Below are positions 33,961-47,690 of a stretch of 64,000 bases of DNA, in pieces. The position numbers and the translations under genes were made by a program. How positions within the stretch are numbered: position 1 is the first letter of the stretch; each line of letters opens with the position of its first letter. This DNA is from Planococcus citri. Lineage: Eukaryota > Arthropoda > Insecta > Hemiptera > Pseudococcidae. The notes below the pieces were generated by a model. The model was not told the DNA's origin, did no database searches, and was given only the letters and a program-made list of their open reading frames with translations. The stretch spans positions 64,944,460 to 65,008,459 of the forward strand of contig NC_088678.1 in assembly GCF_950023065.1 (NCBI RefSeq), read 5' to 3'.

Positions 33961-36900
33961 ACAATTATGAGCAATTTCACTTATTTTACCTGGGAATAAC
34001 CTGTTTATTGGACGCTTTCAACTCGGAGTAAACGACCTCCATGAATTTGGTGAAAATTCAAATTATGTTTTTTTTTCGATCCTTCTCTGTTCAGATTCCT
34101 AAATTTTTTTTAAAGATCATCAAATAAGACTCAAAAAAATATCGATACCTTTGGGTCGATATTTCAGCATCGACTCTGTACCAAGAAACACCAAGATTTA
34201 TCGTGTGAGTTTTTTTCTGATACACCATGTAACTTATATGCTCAAACAGCCAGAAAATAATCAATTTGTATTGTTCATTTGCACTTTTTGAATATTGAAA
34301 CTTTTTGATGATGATGAAAATTCGATTCAAAATAATCACTGATATACTTACTTGCGCTTATCCACCTTTCACAATTATTTTGAGTAAATTCTTCAAATTT
34401 TTGAATTTAATAGACCTGAATACCCGTACGTCCGGATGGTGGTGAACATCCGGGGATGTTTATTTCGGTAACAATTCGTTCTAAATGAAAAGTGATAAGC
34501 ACTTTTTTATTTCAAATTTTATGTATTTAGAGCAATTTTTTCGTGTCCATTTTTCTCGTAGGGTCACATTTTTGGAGAAAAATCAAATCTTTGGTCAATG
34601 CAAATATTTTTCCTTATATTTTTAGTAAGGTACCTAATTGCTGTAGGTATGAATATTTCAGTGAGCGTTCACACTTGATCCCATCTTCTCAAAAATACAA
34701 TTGTCTTTTGATGAAATCACCAAAATAAAAAATGCCCATAAAGAGTATAGAAGGGTAAAAATAACACGTTGGACTCACGCTCAAAGCATCGAATTGGAGC
34801 TTAAGACATAAATGAAATACAGATAGATAATTTTTTTCGTCTTATTCGCCACGCAGCAGCCTCAATTTGCTACACGATAAGGGGACCTTTCCTTTCGTTT
34901 TATGTACGAAAGCAAAAAAAAAAAGAAAAAAAAAAGAGCCACGAACAGAAAAAGAAGAGGAGGAATTTCCCATTTGTATTCGATTTGCTTTATTTTTTCA
35001 AGCTTATTTTTGCGTTTTTATAGCGGTGGCGGCGAAGAAAAGAAGACGTTGGTAATCGAAATGATTTATGTTTATCTGCGGCTTGATTTTTCCGTATTAT
35101 ACGACTACGTACGTATAGTATAGTGTAAAAGAGAGAGGAAGAAAACAGGGAGCGAGACAGAGACAGAAAGAAAGGCTCGCTGGCTCTGAAAAGATACAGG
35201 GAACAGGGAGCAGAAGTGTGTAGCTGCCGTGTATAAGGATGAGTTCTCTAAAATAATTGGGTGGGGCAATATGGGAGGCGTTAGATAAGAAGCCCGGCAA
35301 GAAGGTTAACTTACGGAGTCTAAAGACCATTTCAATTTTTATGGCGATCAGCGAGAACGAAGATAATAATTTTTATTTGTATTGCCCTCTAAGACCCTGT
35401 AAAATATAATATTAGCGTTTTTCTTCTTCTTCTTCTTCTTTTCTATGATATTTTTTCCATTCTCGAAAACGACGCCGACGTAGGTTTTTTCCCACTTTCT
35501 TCGCGTGCCCGAGACGAGAATCGAAAAGTTTTTTTCCCCTCTGCTACGGTGAACGAGTAGAGGAAGAGGATGCAAAGGTTAGTTGCTCGCTGCTCAATTC
35601 GTCGCGTCTCTTTTTCTCTAAATACACCAACGAGTACCTTATATTGAAATTACTTTCCATAATATTCCCAATAGGACTTTTATCTATAAACGCAGATGTT
35701 CTGTTTGAGAGAAGAAAAAAAAAAGGAAGATGCGAAGTTGAATTTTTTCGCAACCGTGAAAAAAAACTTCTGACTTGAGAGTTTTCACGCAGATTTTTCC
35801 TTTTCGTGCTTTTATTTTATCACTCAATAAAAACGAATTACTTTTAAAGTTTTTAATAAGCTGAAGGTTTCTGGTTTTTTTCCCCTCTTCCTTGTCTGAC
35901 GAGCAAACAAATGAGACCGTTTTATTATATAGAATTTTATTTTTATTTTATAAAGCTTTCTAATCGTAAGCTAACAAAGTTGCAGGCTGTGGCTGCTCCT
36001 GCACGCACATGTCATTTTTTTACTATGTAATTTCCGTAGCGTTTTACATTATTACAGCCTTATGTATTGAGAAAATTGAGAAGAAGGAGGGAAATAATAA
36101 TTATTCAACGTAAAATCGATAACAATAATAAATGTAACAATAATAACAAACAAAATAATAATCAAAGCGAAAACAAAACCAAAAGATAATATATAATAAT
36201 TATACATGATAAATTAGCACTAAATGTTCGTCAAGATTTATGGATCGATGAATTGAATAAGAAACAAGTAGGTATGATTTTCGTACCTTCTCTGGGAAGA
36301 GGTTGCGATTCAGGTAGGCAACCATTAGCACTTTGATGAAACAATTGGAGGGTTTGACGAAAAAAAAAGGAAAAAAGGGCAACATAGTTAGGTAATAATA
36401 ATAAATAAATGATGCAAAATATTTACAAAATATGTATAATACATTTTTTAATTTAATTATATTTATTATAAAGGTAAAAGTAGGTATACAACCTACTACA
36501 ATTTGAATAAAAAGAGAAAGAAATTCCATAGATCAGATTGTAATGTGTGAGGACTGAGGAGATATTATGCCTTTTCATCATAATGTACTACGTATTACAT
36601 ACTCGTATATTGTTCGTATATATGTATGTATGGTACGCAGTAATACTCGTAGAACGATACGCGAAGAGGCGAAAATGATTTATTATCGAATTTGACTATA
36701 AACAAAAATGTTAAACTAGAACAATGGCGTAAACAATCGGTTTCATTTCATTTCTTATCGTACTCTTTCGCTCGATTTAATTTAAATATTGCCCTCATCG
36801 TTGGTCCGCGACACCCTTTAGATTATTAAATTTACCACGGAGCACGAATAATAATGTACTGGGAGTCTGGTATAGTAGTTATAGGTACTGGTTATCGAAT

Positions 36901-39900
36901 TGAATAAGTTTTCTCGTGTATTGATGTAGGTGAAATTACTCGTAGGTATAGTTTTAATATTGTTTTTCTCTCGCGTTTTGCGTTGAGGGTTTCTCAATAT
37001 TAAATTCCACGAAAGTAGGCTTGAAGAGAAAGAGGCGAAGTGACCTTGAATTTTTTAGGAGAGAATATTTTCCTCTTGTAATAACTTATGGTGTGAATTC
37101 GAATTGAATTTACTTTCGGTTAAATTCGATCGACTCGTAGGCGTTTTTAAAGGCTTTTAGTGATGGCTAAATCGACTGAATGAAACAGATCAAGGTTGCC
37201 GATGCCAAGGTCGAGAAAATAGCGTAGGTAATTTATTTTTTTTAAAGCTCTGAACTTATTTTTAAAAAATTGGCGAAATGAATTTTTCAAAAAAAAAAAA
37301 AAAATGGGATTTTGAAATTGAAAGTTTAGAAGCATTAGATTCTTATATACAGATTTTGCAGGTGATTCTATTAAGTAGGTACCTATAATTTTTTTTAATG
37401 AATAATCAAAAATGATTGGTGGGGAGGGGGGTGTATGTTAAAAGTTGATTCGTGAGTTTTTCATTTGTATGGATCTGGTGAGTCGATTGAATTTTCAATG
37501 TGATAGGGAAAAGGAGGATGGAGAGGGTAGCAAAAGTTATTTTAACAGAGAAAAATGGAAATTAAGACTTTTTTTGTAAAAATAATCAGTAGAGTTTGAA
37601 ACATGGATGGTTTTTTGTGGGTCTGGTGGAGAAAGGGGGGTTGACGAAGAGCGATGAGGGTACTTTAACTATGTATCTGATGGTTTTTCTATCTGTGGTT
37701 GAAGTATAAATTTTCTTGTTTGGATCCTTCCTCAGATAGTCGACTTTTTTTCAGAATTTATTCTGATTCGATTTTTTTGCCAGGTGTATAGCCTATTTTT
37801 AATTTCAAATTGATCTGGGTATGTCAAGCTTTGAATTTATGCCCACTCAGTGTCTGATTCTTGTTTGGTTTCATTCTGCTGGCTCAGCTTTGTTCAATTT
37901 TTTTTTTTTTTTTTTGGTACCTGAAATTATTCTTTTTTTTTCATAAGATTCAATGACGTTTGTCAATTTGAAATATTTTTTCTGGGGCGAATTTATTTCT
38001 TTTTAAAAAGAGGAATAGTGAATAGAAAAAAAACTACGAGAGGATGACATCAATATCGAAATGTCAAGACATTGTTGTCGATTCCTAGTGAAAATGTCTT
38101 TCTATTTTTTTTTTGAATCATAATTTTTTTGATGAAATGGCATCGAATTTGTGTCTACAACTTTTACACTATCATTCATCAGTTTTATGTTTGGGATTGC
38201 CCAAATCATTTTCAAAACCACCCAAACAAGGCAGGACTGTTCATTTAAACATTTCCTGATTTTTTCTGAATCGATAGGTACCTACAGTACCTACTTAGAC
38301 ATTTTTTGTAAGTTCTGCAAATTTTAACACAATTTGTCTGAAATTAATTTTGAAAAGTTTAATCTTTTTTTGAAAAAAATCAAATTGCAAATAAAAGATG
38401 TCTTCTTCCGAAAAAACTCAAAAATGATAGGTTTTTTTTTGTTTTTGGAATAATAAATTTGTGAATTCAATCATTTTATCGTAAAATTGCTCTTGATTGA
38501 TTTTTTTTTTGATACTCAAACGTTCATTTTTTTAAAACAATAAATTTTTTATTTTTTTGCTTTTTTGCATTTTTTTTTATTTTTTAAAAAATACTTTCAA
38601 AATTTTGAAAATGCATCAAAATGTAGAAAAATTCATAAAGTCTGGGAAATTTTGAATTTGAGTTATGACAATTTTTTGGGGGGAGGGGGGAATTTCAATA
38701 CAATTCACGATATTTTGTTGAAATTTCGAGCAGTTGGGACTCGATTAGCCTAAGTGTGTTTGTTGAGTGTTGAGGAGGAATTGAATTCAAGGTCGAGAAA
38801 CATGTTTAAAATTAACAAAAGTCGACAGATTGTCTCAAGACACTTTACAAAAACGCTGAATGAATGATTTTTTTCTTCATTTTAAAGAAATAGTTTTCGA
38901 AAAACAAGTTGCATTTCCTCATCGACATTTTTTTTTTTTTGCATAAATCAATGTCATAATCGTAGTACTTTTTCTACTCAGAAATTTCCAGCAATGATTG
39001 ATTTTCTCATGAACGGAAATTTTCTGCTGAGGCAAATTCCCAATAAATAAGAATGGAGTCAAGTCATGAAAAGACCACGAAAATGAAATTTGACAACGAG
39101 GGAATTCCTGGATCACTCAGTTTTCGATTTCACTTATTTTTTCTGATGGAGAATGCTGGAGGATCAGAGGACGAGAAAGGGGATTTATGGAGTTACTCTT
39201 GGAAAAAATTGCAGCTACCCAATTTAGAAATTTAGAATTTCGAGTTCTAAATATTGATATTTTTTGGGAGCCTTGGAGCCTCAACTTTTTAAAATGTTTG
39301 ATCGCTTTGTAAAAATGCTAAAGATTATAATGTAATGATAATGAAGTTTCATCTTTTTTCTTTCTTTCTTTTTTTCAAATTTAAACTGTTAACGCGTTTT
39401 GAAGCCCTCTTTTGACACAAGTGGCAAAAAATTTCCTTCTAGGTACGAGGAATTTACCGAGGGAAATAATCCGAAGCCTGGAGTGGGGGAAGGTAATGCT
39501 GTGAAATTAGTAATTCAGAAGGGAAAAAGGTTGAGAAAAAGGCGAGAAAGTTCAGTTTTGCAAATGCAATAGACCCCTCGAGTGATGAAAATTTTTGGAA
39601 TATTGAAAGATTTGTGAAATTTTCTACCAGATTTATAATTTATTCAAATTGATGAAATTGAAAAAAAAACTAAAAATTAGTCATCCTCCTCCTCTTCTCT
39701 TTTCTTTCTATGCTCTATGCACTGTATTCTTATACATTTATGTGCATTCATCATCAGGACAAAAATGGCGAAGACTGGTGAAAAGATGCTATATTTCATT
39801 TTGCTTCAATTTTTTCTCCCTCGTTTTACAGATTTCTTTTTATTGCAAAATTGTTTCTCGCGTTAAACTTTTTTTTTCTTCAAAGAAGCCGAAAAAAAAG

Positions 39901-41943
39901 TATGCTCGAGTATTGTTATGTTTTCATATATTTTTCTGTTGCGCTGAAATAAATAAAGTTGGCGGATGTGCCATATTTCCAAAACTGGGAAACAAGTTTT
40001 TAAAAAATGAAAAAAAAAAAAAAAGAAAAAAAATGATAGCTGTGTAGTGTGTACTGTGTAAGTGTAGTATGCAGCGTGAAAAAACCTACACAAACTTTTT
40101 GCTGTCGATATGCTTTCATTCGTTCGAGAAAAAAAATGCAATATGAAATTGTTCTGTTTGTACCTTGCGCTGCCTGTTTGTAATCCTAGTTTTATTTTCG
40201 ACAGTCGAGAACAATAATTTTTGAAACTGATAAAAAATGGTTTGCTATTGGACCCTGGACTCTGGATAGTGAGCAGAGATCTCTTCTCAAAAAAAAAAAA
40301 AAAAAAAAAAAAAAGTGCAAACGCTAGATTAAATTGGGTTTTAATTTTTTTTGTTTTTTCTCGCGATTTTTTTGCAAAATTTTATTGTTGAATAAACTTG
40401 TAATTGTGAATGAAAACGACTTTCTGTTGCCTTTTCATCAGAAACATTTTTTTGTTGAGGAAGTGATACTTTGAAAATCAGTTTCCTGTTTTAAGTATAT
40501 TTTTTTTCAAGCATTTTGTCGTGTATTTTGAAAAAGATGAAAATAGGTAATTCAGCCCTGCTTAAAATTTTGCAACCTAAAGACAAAATCCTGGACTTGG
40601 GCTCGAAACTTCCCAATATGACGATATTACACTCATATTAGCCCTGAAAAAATGTACGTAGGTACCAGAGAAGCGTTGAAAAATATATTACATCGAAATG
40701 CCATCATATTGGTGTAAGTTTTAATCTGCTAATGGGTATATCTGTATTTATTTTTTTGCCCTTTGCCCACTACAGGAAGCGAAACGCGTGTGTAAAGTGG
40801 AAATTGAATGCTCCCCTTGTTATTAATCGGCAATAATGCGTTGGTACTTTTTTTTCGTTCGAAAATGAGTCAAGTCAACGAAATTTATTCTGTGTGAAGG
40901 AGGTCTCTGTTGAAAAAAAAGAGGGAAATCACTAACGAAATGATTTAGAGTTGCTCACAGTATACATTATTATGAAATGTGTTCGATTCTATATTGGGAT
41001 TGGGAAGGACAGAAAAAATTGGCGAATTCGTACTTTGATTAATTTTATCCTTATGTTAAGATCTGTTTCAAAATACCTAGTAGCCCAAATTGAATACGTA
41101 TCAAATCCTATATAGAGTCGAGTAAACCTTGAACCTAATAGTATTTTAGAACTTCTAAAAATTTATATAGGTGCCTTCAAATAAGCTCCGAATACAGACA
41201 TTTAATAAATTAAATAGCATCTCTTTATTATATACCAGAGCAAAACTCAAATAAGGGGATAAATACCTGTAGCAGACGAGAAAGGAAAAATAAAAATGAA
41301 ATCACTAAATGTAATCGAATTACCAATCCATTCGAAACAAACGAGAAAGGGAAAGGAAAAACGAACGACCCAACTAACCAAACAACCTGCCAACTATCAA
41401 CACCATCATCATCAGAGAAGAGCACAGATACTCGTAGAAAGAAATCGCGAACGCAAGGTGGAAAAAAAGAAGGACAGGGAAGGGAGTTGCAAAACACGCA
41501 AAGAGTGTAACAATATAAATATTTAATCGAGGTTAAACAAAAAAAGGTACGAGAAGGCTTTTGAAATTGAAAGGGCTATTCGTTTGGAAACACGTTTAAA
41601 AGCGCGTCGCAACATCAAGAGGGGATGCTGCGGTGCTCTTTTTTTTCATTCTTTCGCCATACTATCGCGAACAGATGGTTTTTTAAAGCTAAACGAATAT
41701 CGTCGTATCTGGGTCCCTTTCTTTCACCGAGCTAAATGTCATTTAGGTACTTTTCAAATACGCTGGTACGTTTTCAATATTGAATACGATGAGGCGAGGA
41801 GGCGAAGACTTAACGCCTTTTCTTTTATCGGGCTGGTTTAATTGGATTTAAAACAGGGTGACGAGAAGAGGGGGCGATAAAAAAAAAATAAGCAAGGTGT
41901 TTATGTACATACATACGATCGAGTGATTGATGGCAGATCTTAC
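33961..41943. other. 8 kb without a recognisable gene
   Basis: Mostly A+T-rich non-coding sequence. Notable content: a purine-rich, lower-repeat block at 34800-35760 with a (TTC)7 microsatellite at about 35420; a low-homopolymer block at 36600-37100; an A-run of about 26 at 40289-40314; and a CpG-containing block at 41230-41900 next to the zinc-finger gene that probably holds its 3' UTR. The open frames here (up to 132 codons) are low-complexity. Confidence 0.4.
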
Positions 41944-42117
41944 TCAATGGAAATTCTTCCTCGTTAAATGATCTATGGAATGCGCCGATGCCAAATTAGC
42001 GCCGAAGAAGCTGAGTACCTGGCGAGTATCTGATCCGGAAGTGCCCGAAGTAGAGGCCGAAGTACTGGATTTCATCATCGATGACGATCTCCTCAACAGC
42101 TTCTTGTGGTCTTTGTG
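41944..42117 (-). CDS. Possible readthrough extension of the zinc-finger protein (57 codons)
   Basis: After the UGA at 42118-42120 the same frame stays open for 57 codons to a UGA at 41944-41946. The stop is followed by C (UGA CAC), the leakier fourth base. The first 45 or so codons encode a Lys/Arg then Ser/Thr-rich tail (KKLLRRSSSMMK, SGTSGSD) with the same G+C-rich codon choice as the exon, unlike ordinary 3' UTR here. It could also simply be 3' UTR that happens to lack stops. Confidence 0.35.
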   Translation of the reverse strand, partial: HKDHKKLLRRSSSMMKSSTSASTSGTSGSDTRQVLSFFGANLASAHSIDHLTRKNFH

Positions 42118-43519
42118 TCATTTAGACGAACCCGAAGAAATAGGTCTTTGCAACGTCACATCGACGAAGTCCTTGTTACGTTCGTCGTCTTCGTCTTTAT
42201 CTTGATGAGCAGTCATATGCCTCGTAAGATGGTGTCGTTCGCGAAAGCTCTCGTTGCACACTGGGCACTTGAGCTTATCCTGATCTCTTCGACGTTTATA
42301 AGGATCGACCACGTTAGTATCGTTTTTATGATGCGAACGCATATGGTAGACTAGATCCGAGGTCATACGGAAATGCATGTTGCATTTGGCACAGACGTTC
42401 TGTGCTGGTAAAGTCAACGCTGCGAACGAAGGAGGTAACAGTGCTGCTGTCAAGTTGGCCGCAGCTGTTGGAAATATAGGTACAGAAGCTGAGGCAGCAG
42501 CAGGTGCCAGGGTTGGTGTGAAAGGGAATGTACTCATCGGGAATCCGGTATATGGGATGGATAGATTATCAGCATGATATGGGAAGTTCTGTTTGGTACT
42601 CGGTGGTAGAAGTTGTTTAGATTTGTGTTTACTGGGTATCGACGAAGATGCGGAATTTGCCGGTTCATCGTAATCGGACCCAGGACCAAATTTAGCCAGC
42701 TTTTCTTCCGATTTGATATCCTTGAGTAAATGGTTATTGCCGAGCTGAGAAGCTGCGACGAAGTACTGCAGATTCGCGTTATGAGGATGATGGTATGGGG
42801 ATTTGCCTACAGATGCTGGACCTCCACCTACTCCTCCGGGTAGGATTTGAACCGGTGACCTGTTCAAAGGCTGGAATGGTTGCGGACTGAGACTATCCTG
42901 ATATGTGAGATCTGGAGATAAACCGCTACGATTCGATGCTGTAGATGAGACCGAAGATGGAGATACAGCTATAGGAGGTGTCCTCGACATCAGACTGGTA
43001 TTCAGTTGGAAATTACCTCCGCCGAGTCCGGTACCGGAGGTTACTTTGGTAAAGGCGCTTCGTACGAAAAAAGGGTTCTCTTTTTGTTCCACTAGTAGGG
43101 TATCAGGTGAATGGATATCGTCTCTGGGGAGTTTATCTTGGTGAATGGTCAAACTCAAAGGGTTGATTTGGTACTGGCCGTCGATATTGTTGTAAGAGGT
43201 GCGATGGTAGATGTCGCCGGTGTCGTTGGCAGGTGGTGAGTATTTGTATGGTTTTTTGACGATGATCGGGTTCGGTTTGTCGTCTTGGTGGTGATGGTGG
43301 CGTTTTTTCGATAGGTCGTCCGGTGCCATGAGGAAGGCGACGTCGAAGCTGCGTTTGGCCGGTTTGGCTGGCTTTTTGAGCAGACTGGTGGGCGAGCTGG
43401 TGGGTGGAAGGTCGCGGAAATCGTCTACGCTGATGGGCGGCGATGAATCTGCTCGTATGGTTCTTTGGTAAACGTCCATAGTCATTTTAGTGGCTAGGGG
43501 TGGAATTGGATCGTGTAAT
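42118..43519 (-). CDS. C2H2 zinc-finger transcription factor, PRDM8/ZNF488-type C-terminus, last exon
   Basis: The exon begins after a strong acceptor (TTTTGCATTTCAG at 43520-43532). The start codon may be an in-exon ATG near 43486 or lie on an upstream exon. Two fingers sit in the last 91 residues: C-X2-C-X12-H-X3-H beginning CAKCNMHFRMTSDLVYHMRS and, after a basic DPYKRRR linker, a second ending FRERHHLTRHMTAH. From memory, this pair and spacing resemble vertebrate PRDM8 and ZNF488, which act as repressors in neural and glial development; no PR domain is in this exon. N-terminal features are KRSFDVAFLMAPDD, a poly-His run, Ser/Pro-rich linkers and an Ala-rich stretch before the fingers. Expected to be nuclear and DNA-binding. 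Orthology is inferred from motif similarity only. Confidence 0.8.
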
Positions 43520-43816
43520 CTGAAATGCAAAAGAAAACGTACCTGGATAAATATTTTTTAGTTGTAATGTGTCCTTATTTTTGTGTGTTTTAAAAAATAT
43601 ATTATCAATATTTCATAATTTATAGCTTTTTCGATTTTTTATTTTTTTGCAGAGTCGTTTGAATCGGAGTTGGGAATCATTCGTCAGGCATCGTAGTTCA
43701 ACGAGGATTTGAGGATTAGTCAGCAGAATACAGGTAGGATTGAATTTCATGCATTATATACTTTTTTTCTCGTAATGATTTGCAAAATAACTCTACCTTA
43801 GAGTGGATCACGATAA
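43520..43816. other. Intron of the zinc-finger gene, acceptor side
   Basis: Contains the splice acceptor at 43520-43532 on the minus strand. Otherwise A+T-rich. The upstream exon was not found. Confidence 0.5.
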
Positions 43817-44385
43817 AAAAAAAAGTAGGGGGATTTTGACCAAATTCAGAGGAGACCTTCATGTTGGGTTGAAAGTCACTCAGAATTTTTTTTAGCTCTT
43901 GAGGTACCAATGGAGGATGATATGGTCTTCAATGAGAGAGCATTTTTTAAAAATCGTGTTTTTTTCTCTTCAGCCTCTACTCAATCTGTTTTGGGAGAAA
44001 AAGTTAGTCTCATGAATAGTTTTTGAGATTCTGTGTCGAGCTAGGCTATTGCCATCACCTATCAAAATCCAGGGCTTTTGTTTTAGGGTCCTACCGAGCA
44101 GCTAAAAATTTGTAAATCGCCCACTTTTTGGTAAATTCGTGTCTTTGAAATTTTTTTCTTCTCAAATAGCTCGTATTAATAATTATGCCAAGACATCGAA
44201 AGATATCATCTCTTGAACCAGGGAAATATTTTGGAATGTTGTGGTGTTAATTTTGAGTTACTTGCGCAAATTTCAAAAAAATCGAAAAAAAATAACCAAA
44301 AACATAATTATGGAATTTTTGAGTTTTTAAATTTTTTTTTTGAAATTGGCAATGATGACCAAAGAATTGGCACCATTGTACATTG
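43817..44385. repeat. Palindromic dispersed repeat, copy 2 (second arm truncated)
   Basis: It matches the right arm of the 14830-15610 copy in inverse: GATTTTGACCAAATTCAG, the GGGTCCTACCGAGCAGC / CAGCAGAACCCT block, TTGGTAAATTCGTG, and GAAAGATATCAT. It then crosses the palindrome centre into GAAATTGGCAATGATGAC, after which the second arm stops at about 44385. So the foldback structure belongs to the repeat itself. Confidence 0.6.
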
Positions 44386-47300
44386 AATTAAGAATAGAAA
44401 ATTGTAAGGGTGAAATGGTTGAAATTTCGAATTAAAGCTCTCAATTCCTCAAGTTGTGTTACCTCACAAACATTTTTACTTCTTTCAGTTGTATGTAATA
44501 TGAAATTTATCCCACTTTTCTGTATTGAATGGGACCACCTTACAAGCGATTCAGAATCAACGACCATTTTTACAAACATTGATTTCAATAAAACGAATAT
44601 TTTTTAGAGCTGTTGATGGTTGTGAATTTTTGATTAAGGGTTGCTGAATCATATTTCCTTATAGCGGAGTGAAATGAAATTTGAGAGGAAAAATAAAAGG
44701 AGCGTAAATGTGGTCAGGCAACTAAAGAGGGAAATTAATTCAAGTTTGTAAAAAATTCATTATTCTCAATTCTCCAAAATTTGATGTCAACAAATGCAGC
44801 AAAAATAGGTGAATTCAAATATGTAATTATGTTCTTTCAAATCGTAGAAATCTTGTTTCAATTAAGCTGAAACTGAAAAATGATGAGATTTTTTCACTTT
44901 TTCCCCTCATGTTCTCATTAATAGGTACAAATTATTCGAACATAAAAAAATGAAAGCAAGCAAAGAAGTTGATTGAGGGAATCCATGAGATATTGAGGGC
45001 TTTTCCCTAACCAAATTTTTTTACTTGTGAAAATTGAAGAACGAGCATAATTATGTAAACTTTGGCACAACTGGAGAATTGAGGAATCACTGCAGAGGGT
45101 TACTAATGACACATGTAAAGGAAATGGTAAATTCTTAAGATTTTCAGAAGGTTCCAGAACTGTTTGAAACAGTCTATAACTACTTTAAATCAGTTGTTGG
45201 GGGGGGGGGGTGGGGGGTCAAAATCAAAGTGAATACATATGTAAATCAAATTTTCAAGTTTCTGATCCAGTTTCTTTCTTTTTTTTATCCTGAGCCCAAA
45301 TTCATTTTTTTTTAATTTTTAAAAATTCAAGAAATGTTCTTTTGAAGCTGAAATTCTGGATGCTTGGATAATGGATATTCTTGTTTGCTCTTTCGATCTA
45401 GTTTTGTTTGGGCCTAAAATTTCTACCTGTTCAGTAGTTCAGTGCCTTTTTTGTTAAAAGCCTACATTATGTGATATTACTGATATTAAGGGATTTTGTG
45501 AAAAAAATACATATTTTTTGGCCTTTTGTCTCTCGAGTTGTTTGGCAAAACCCAATCATTATGTGGAAAGAAAATTTGTCTGGTTATTTCCTCCCTTTAT
45601 TATGAAAATTCTATTCGAATATTTGTTTTCTTTTTTATTGTAAATTTTCCTTCCAAATTTTTTTATTTCCAAAAAAAAAAAAATAGGTTCGTAAAAGCCG
45701 GAAATTTGAATGAAAAATTTTACGACAATTTGAAGGTTTTATTGTAGGGGAAATTTTACGACAAAATGAACCGTTTTTCCTTACAAATGCATTCAGTCTA
45801 CAAAGTGTATTTTGATATTTTTTTTCCACTAATATTTGAGATATTTCTTGAAATATTACTTCTGATCAAAGTTCTGTCCTTGAGAAAATCATCCTAAGAT
45901 ATCTAAAACTTTTGACAAAAACACTCATCGAACTGATCCTATGTTATAAAGAGTGAGAAATTTCCGCATATTTCATTTTTTTGGGGTGTCATAAGTTTTT
46001 GAATATAATTATGGAAAGTTCGGGTGTCGGAATGCGAAGACTGTTCGGATGCTAATGTCAAAGTTTCCTTGTTGGAAGAATCTTGAATTTTATTGCCTTG
46101 ATTAGGTCGTAAGTAAACAGGAAAATGAATGATCATTATTCCAAATTAATCAATTTTTCTTCAAACCTGAAGTCTAAGCCAAGTATTATGTTTTTTCAAA
46201 AGAGGGCTCCAAAATCCCTCGTCCATCTCCCTGTAGGCACTGGTCGGTTTTTGGTTTTGAAAAATTTCAACCATTTTGATATTTCAAATTATTCTGAAAT
46301 TCAGACTTTTTTTTGTGTTTAATTCGCGAATTCTTAATACTTCGGTAACTGAGATTACAAGGTTTTTGTACTTAAAAAAGAAAATGTATTGGATTTTTTG
46401 AAGAAGTTTTTTTTTACATAAAATATCTCGTAATTTTCTCCCTTTCTGTATTTCGGTACTTAAGTGTGATATTCAAAAAGATTGTTATTCTCGAATTCAG
46501 TTTTGATTCTTGTGGCTTGAACTTGGAGGGGAGAGGAGAATCAAGATATGCTCATTTTCAGTTTCAATGCACGTGAAGATGTAGAACTAAAAGTCAGCTG
46601 CGAACATTCCCTTCTGTCATTTTTATTTTCTGTATTTTTACTTCGAAGTCGTGCTTATTTCAAAATTGTATTTTAGTCTTGCCCCATGGTGAACTGCATC
46701 TAATGAGAAATCAAAGGGGGGGAAAGGGCTGAGATTGTGAAAATAGGAAACTATGAGATTTTCTCGATACTCGTATTTCAAGATCAGAATTTGAAATATT
46801 GGGGAAAAAATCTCACTCCGAATGGTTTTGAAGTTCTGTAATTATCTATGTAGTTGGCATATCAACTTCAGGTGCTCAATTTTTTTTTATGTAGACATGT
46901 TTGTATGTATTTTTCAAAAATATCGTCAGTATTTCTGACCCTTCCCTCCAAAATGCTCGTAGAAGGTGATCTTTTGATTTTGACGCAAAGAATTATCAAA
47001 AATTGATAAAAAAAAAAAGAATAAATCAGCTCAGACGAATTTTGGCGGGGGTAATTATGAGTAGCTATATAAATCCAAAAATTATAGGTACATAAAAGTG
47101 ATAAAAACCAATGTGTTTTCTAGAGTCAAAAGTAGATTTATCTGGATTTTTTTTTCTTTGGGTGTTTGTTTGTTGAAATTAACCATGTATTTTATATTTT
47201 ACCTGTACAACATTCTAACATTCACAGCTCTTATATTTCGTTGAAAATTGTGTTTATATTTTGTTGTTTTTTCGCCATTTTCGATGTAATTTGACAAATT

Positions 47301-47690
47301 TTTTTAAAATTAACCTTACATAGTTAGTGTGAATTTTGGATTTTTGGCTTGAATTTTTGAGCTCCTTTCTACCAAAATCAGATTTATGAAAAATAATATT
47401 TTTTGATTCTGCTCTCGAAGCACAGAATTTTTTTCATTCCTGTGATTATAAAATGAAATGAAAAACAAATGAATAAAAAATTGATTTAAAACAAAATAAA
47501 AAGAATTAAAATTGAAAAAAATTGAATTTAGTATCATTAAGAAGTAGGTAAATGAATAAATTAATGAATATTCATAAACAGGTAGGTAACTAATTAAAAA
47601 TAATTACTCAACTACATACAAATTACTTCATTATTAATTATTATTAACTCACCTTATCTTCAGCAATAAGTCCTTTTTAAATAATGGTCG
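44386..47690. other. Non-coding, A+T-rich
   Basis: Contains a G-rich run at about 45198-45220 and scattered homopolymers. No gene, no clear repeat unit. Possibly still intron of the zinc-finger gene. Confidence 0.4.

Noticed and set aside
41975..42205. Plus-strand 76-codon frame MECADAKLAPKK...
   Set aside because: Antisense shadow of the zinc-finger exon and its in-frame extension; no start context or homologue apparent.
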